From assembly GCF_020382885.2 (NCBI RefSeq), contig NC_058501.1, positions 18,410,001 through 18,474,000 of the forward strand: a stretch of DNA of 64,000 nucleotides, in the 5' to 3' direction. The notes beneath the pieces are model-generated. The model did no database searches and was not told where the DNA came from. It saw only the letters and a list, made by a program, of their open reading frames with translations. The stretch comes from Scatophagus argus (lineage: Eukaryota; Chordata; Actinopteri; Scatophagidae). A program made the position numbers and the translations under genes. Positions 62,586-64,000 of the stretch are shown here, piece after piece. Numbering within the stretch: position 1 is the stretch's first letter; each line of letters begins with the position of its first letter.

Positions 62586-63512
62586 ACAAGAGAGCAGCAG
62601 GTAAAAGAAACCAGGTTCAGTTTGTTGGATAAGAGTGACATAAATCTTTCCATAAATTGCCATAAACATGGATCACACACCTTTGTGAACACAAATGGAT
62701 TATTTATAACATTAACTACAAGCGTCAAATCAGAGAAAATGTCGCCAAATTTCTTGTTTTGACTCAATTATTCTCAATTTCTAATCATCTCTCTTTGCCT
62801 GCTTTGCATCATCTCCAGTACTTCAAACAGATCAAAGAGGCGGAGGACACATGCGGGAAAATGTGAGATAAATGATAAAGTATCTGATCACTGCAGTCAT
62901 GCTACAAGCGCCATCTGAAATCTGAAACTAAAATGAATGCATTGTGTTTTCATTTACTGAGGTGGATGCCTCTTGCAAAATCACATTTACCAGAAGAAAC
63001 AAAAACACATTTTCTGATTTTCTGTTTAGACAAAGGAAAACATTTTCAGGTTTCAGTTTTTTTTAAATATAGGAAATATAAATGTTAGATCGCTCAAAGC
63101 TACACTTTTTGGAGAACTAATAAAATAAACTGCATAAAGAGTGCTTGCCTTTGTTTGTAAAATGATTACCTTACCCTACCTTTGTACAATTACCGTAACA
63201 CATACTGGCAAGAGAAGACTTACTGAAAATAAGCACTCTGCCCGCACATCTAGGCTCATAATAACAAAGCTTGTACATCACACCTGACATTAAAAACATA
63301 CCAGAGAGCTCATTTATCATCTCTGTCACAATGCATGGAAATACCAAAGAGCTGCGTACATACCAAGGCCACGTACGACATTCTGCCTGTTTGACACTTG
63401 CATGCACGTACACACAGATAATCTCACAATACGTTTGTCTACACAGTGAAACGGAATCAGACAAAACATCAGTGCAGCTGATTAAAACACTAAAAAAATC
63501 TGTGCCGACTTA

Positions 63513-63553
63513 CCTGTCATTGGAGAATCATCATCCTCTCTCACGAGAACCTA
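63513..63553 (-). other. Possible exon of an unknown minus-strand gene
   Basis: On the minus strand TTCTAG is followed by a short open stretch (VREDDDSPMTG) and a good donor GTAAGT. It could be an upstream exon of copy D or the edge of a gene continuing beyond 64000. Not recognised. Confidence 0.25.
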
Positions 63554-63565
63554 GAACCTAATTTA

Positions 63566-63985
63566 AAAGACTTGCACATAGGTAAAACTTCTTGTTGTTT
63601 TAAGCCAAATACCACGTACCATGTTTCACATTTGTGTTTTGTTGATGTTCTCATTGCATGGGGTTTGACAGAATCCACCTCTCTATGTTAAAAAAAAAAA
63701 TGTTCATGAGATGTACATGAACACAAACAAATCTGCTAAAGTTTTGGTTACCATTTTAACCATTTTAGTTATTTCACTTGTAAGATTTCTGTATTTGTGT
63801 TATTATTAATATTATAATTTCCTATTCGAAAGTGAAACATGATTTTCTAAATAACATTGATATCCTGATAATGACTGACATCCTCACGTCTCTCCATGGC
63901 AGCTGAAAAAGAAGAGAAAAAAGAAGTTCAAAAAAGGAAAAAAGTAAAAGAATCAAAACTGAATCAGTTTGAATATACATTTTTC
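63566..63985. repeat. Right copy of the 0.45-kb direct repeat
   Basis: Matches 60203-60665 in the same orientation, 3.36 kb away. Differences are scattered substitutions and two deletions relative to the left copy. The window ends inside or just after it, so its full extent is unknown. Confidence 0.85.
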
Positions 63986-64000
63986 TCATGTTGTCTTTCC

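Overview
The window is vertebrate nuclear DNA, almost certainly from a ray-finned (percomorph-like) fish. It has many short introns with GT-AG borders, CA, CT and GATA microsatellites, and interspersed repeats of kinds common in teleost genomes. The three plus-strand proteins are close to human BCL3, DDX6 and TOMM40. No prokaryotic features, RNA genes or CRISPR arrays were seen.

Left half, plus strand. bcl3 (541-17973, nine coding exons, 507 codons) encodes an atypical nuclear I-kappa-B protein with seven ankyrin repeats. ddx6 (coding 20626-24812, eleven coding exons, 485 codons) encodes the DEAD-box helicase of P-bodies and has a long 3' UTR. tomm40 (coding 29201-32406, eight coding exons, 340 codons) encodes the outer-membrane import pore. 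All three frames can be followed through every splice junction without a break. A cluster of two consensus kappa-B sites, an ATF-like site and an AP-1 site lies in bcl3 intron 3.

Middle, 32.8-38.8 kb. No intact gene was recognised. A 3.7 kb element (33550-37296) has inverted CACTG-A-rich ends. It encloses the broken 3' part of a gene on the minus strand, apparently of an uncharacterised multicopy teleost protein family, and a CpG-containing possible first exon near its right end. It was later invaded by a palindromic Penelope-like tail and other repeats.

Right half, minus strand. This is a tandem cluster of meprin-beta-like metalloproteases (astacin + MAM + MATH). Copy A (38804-44371, 667 codons) and copy B (47412-52858, 664 codons) are near-identical in patches. 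Copy C (to 58717) is more diverged. A lone relic of a C-type MAM/MATH exon (45786-45937) sits between A and B, so the ancestral duplicated unit was probably an A-type plus C-type pair, one C having since been mostly lost. A fourth, degenerate copy D (61536-62585) keeps pieces of the propeptide and catalytic domain but no active-site exon. A and B end in a hydrophobic tail with no cytoplasmic residues, which looks like a GPI-attachment signal rather than the transmembrane and cytoplasmic tail of mammalian meprin beta. About 3.4 kb separates two copies of an otherwise unidentified 0.45 kb repeat (60203, 63566) that bracket copy D.

The first three genes are housekeeping or immune regulators with no shared operon-like logic. 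The meprin cluster is the dynamic part of the window. All exon limits were read by eye from splice consensus and reading-frame continuity.
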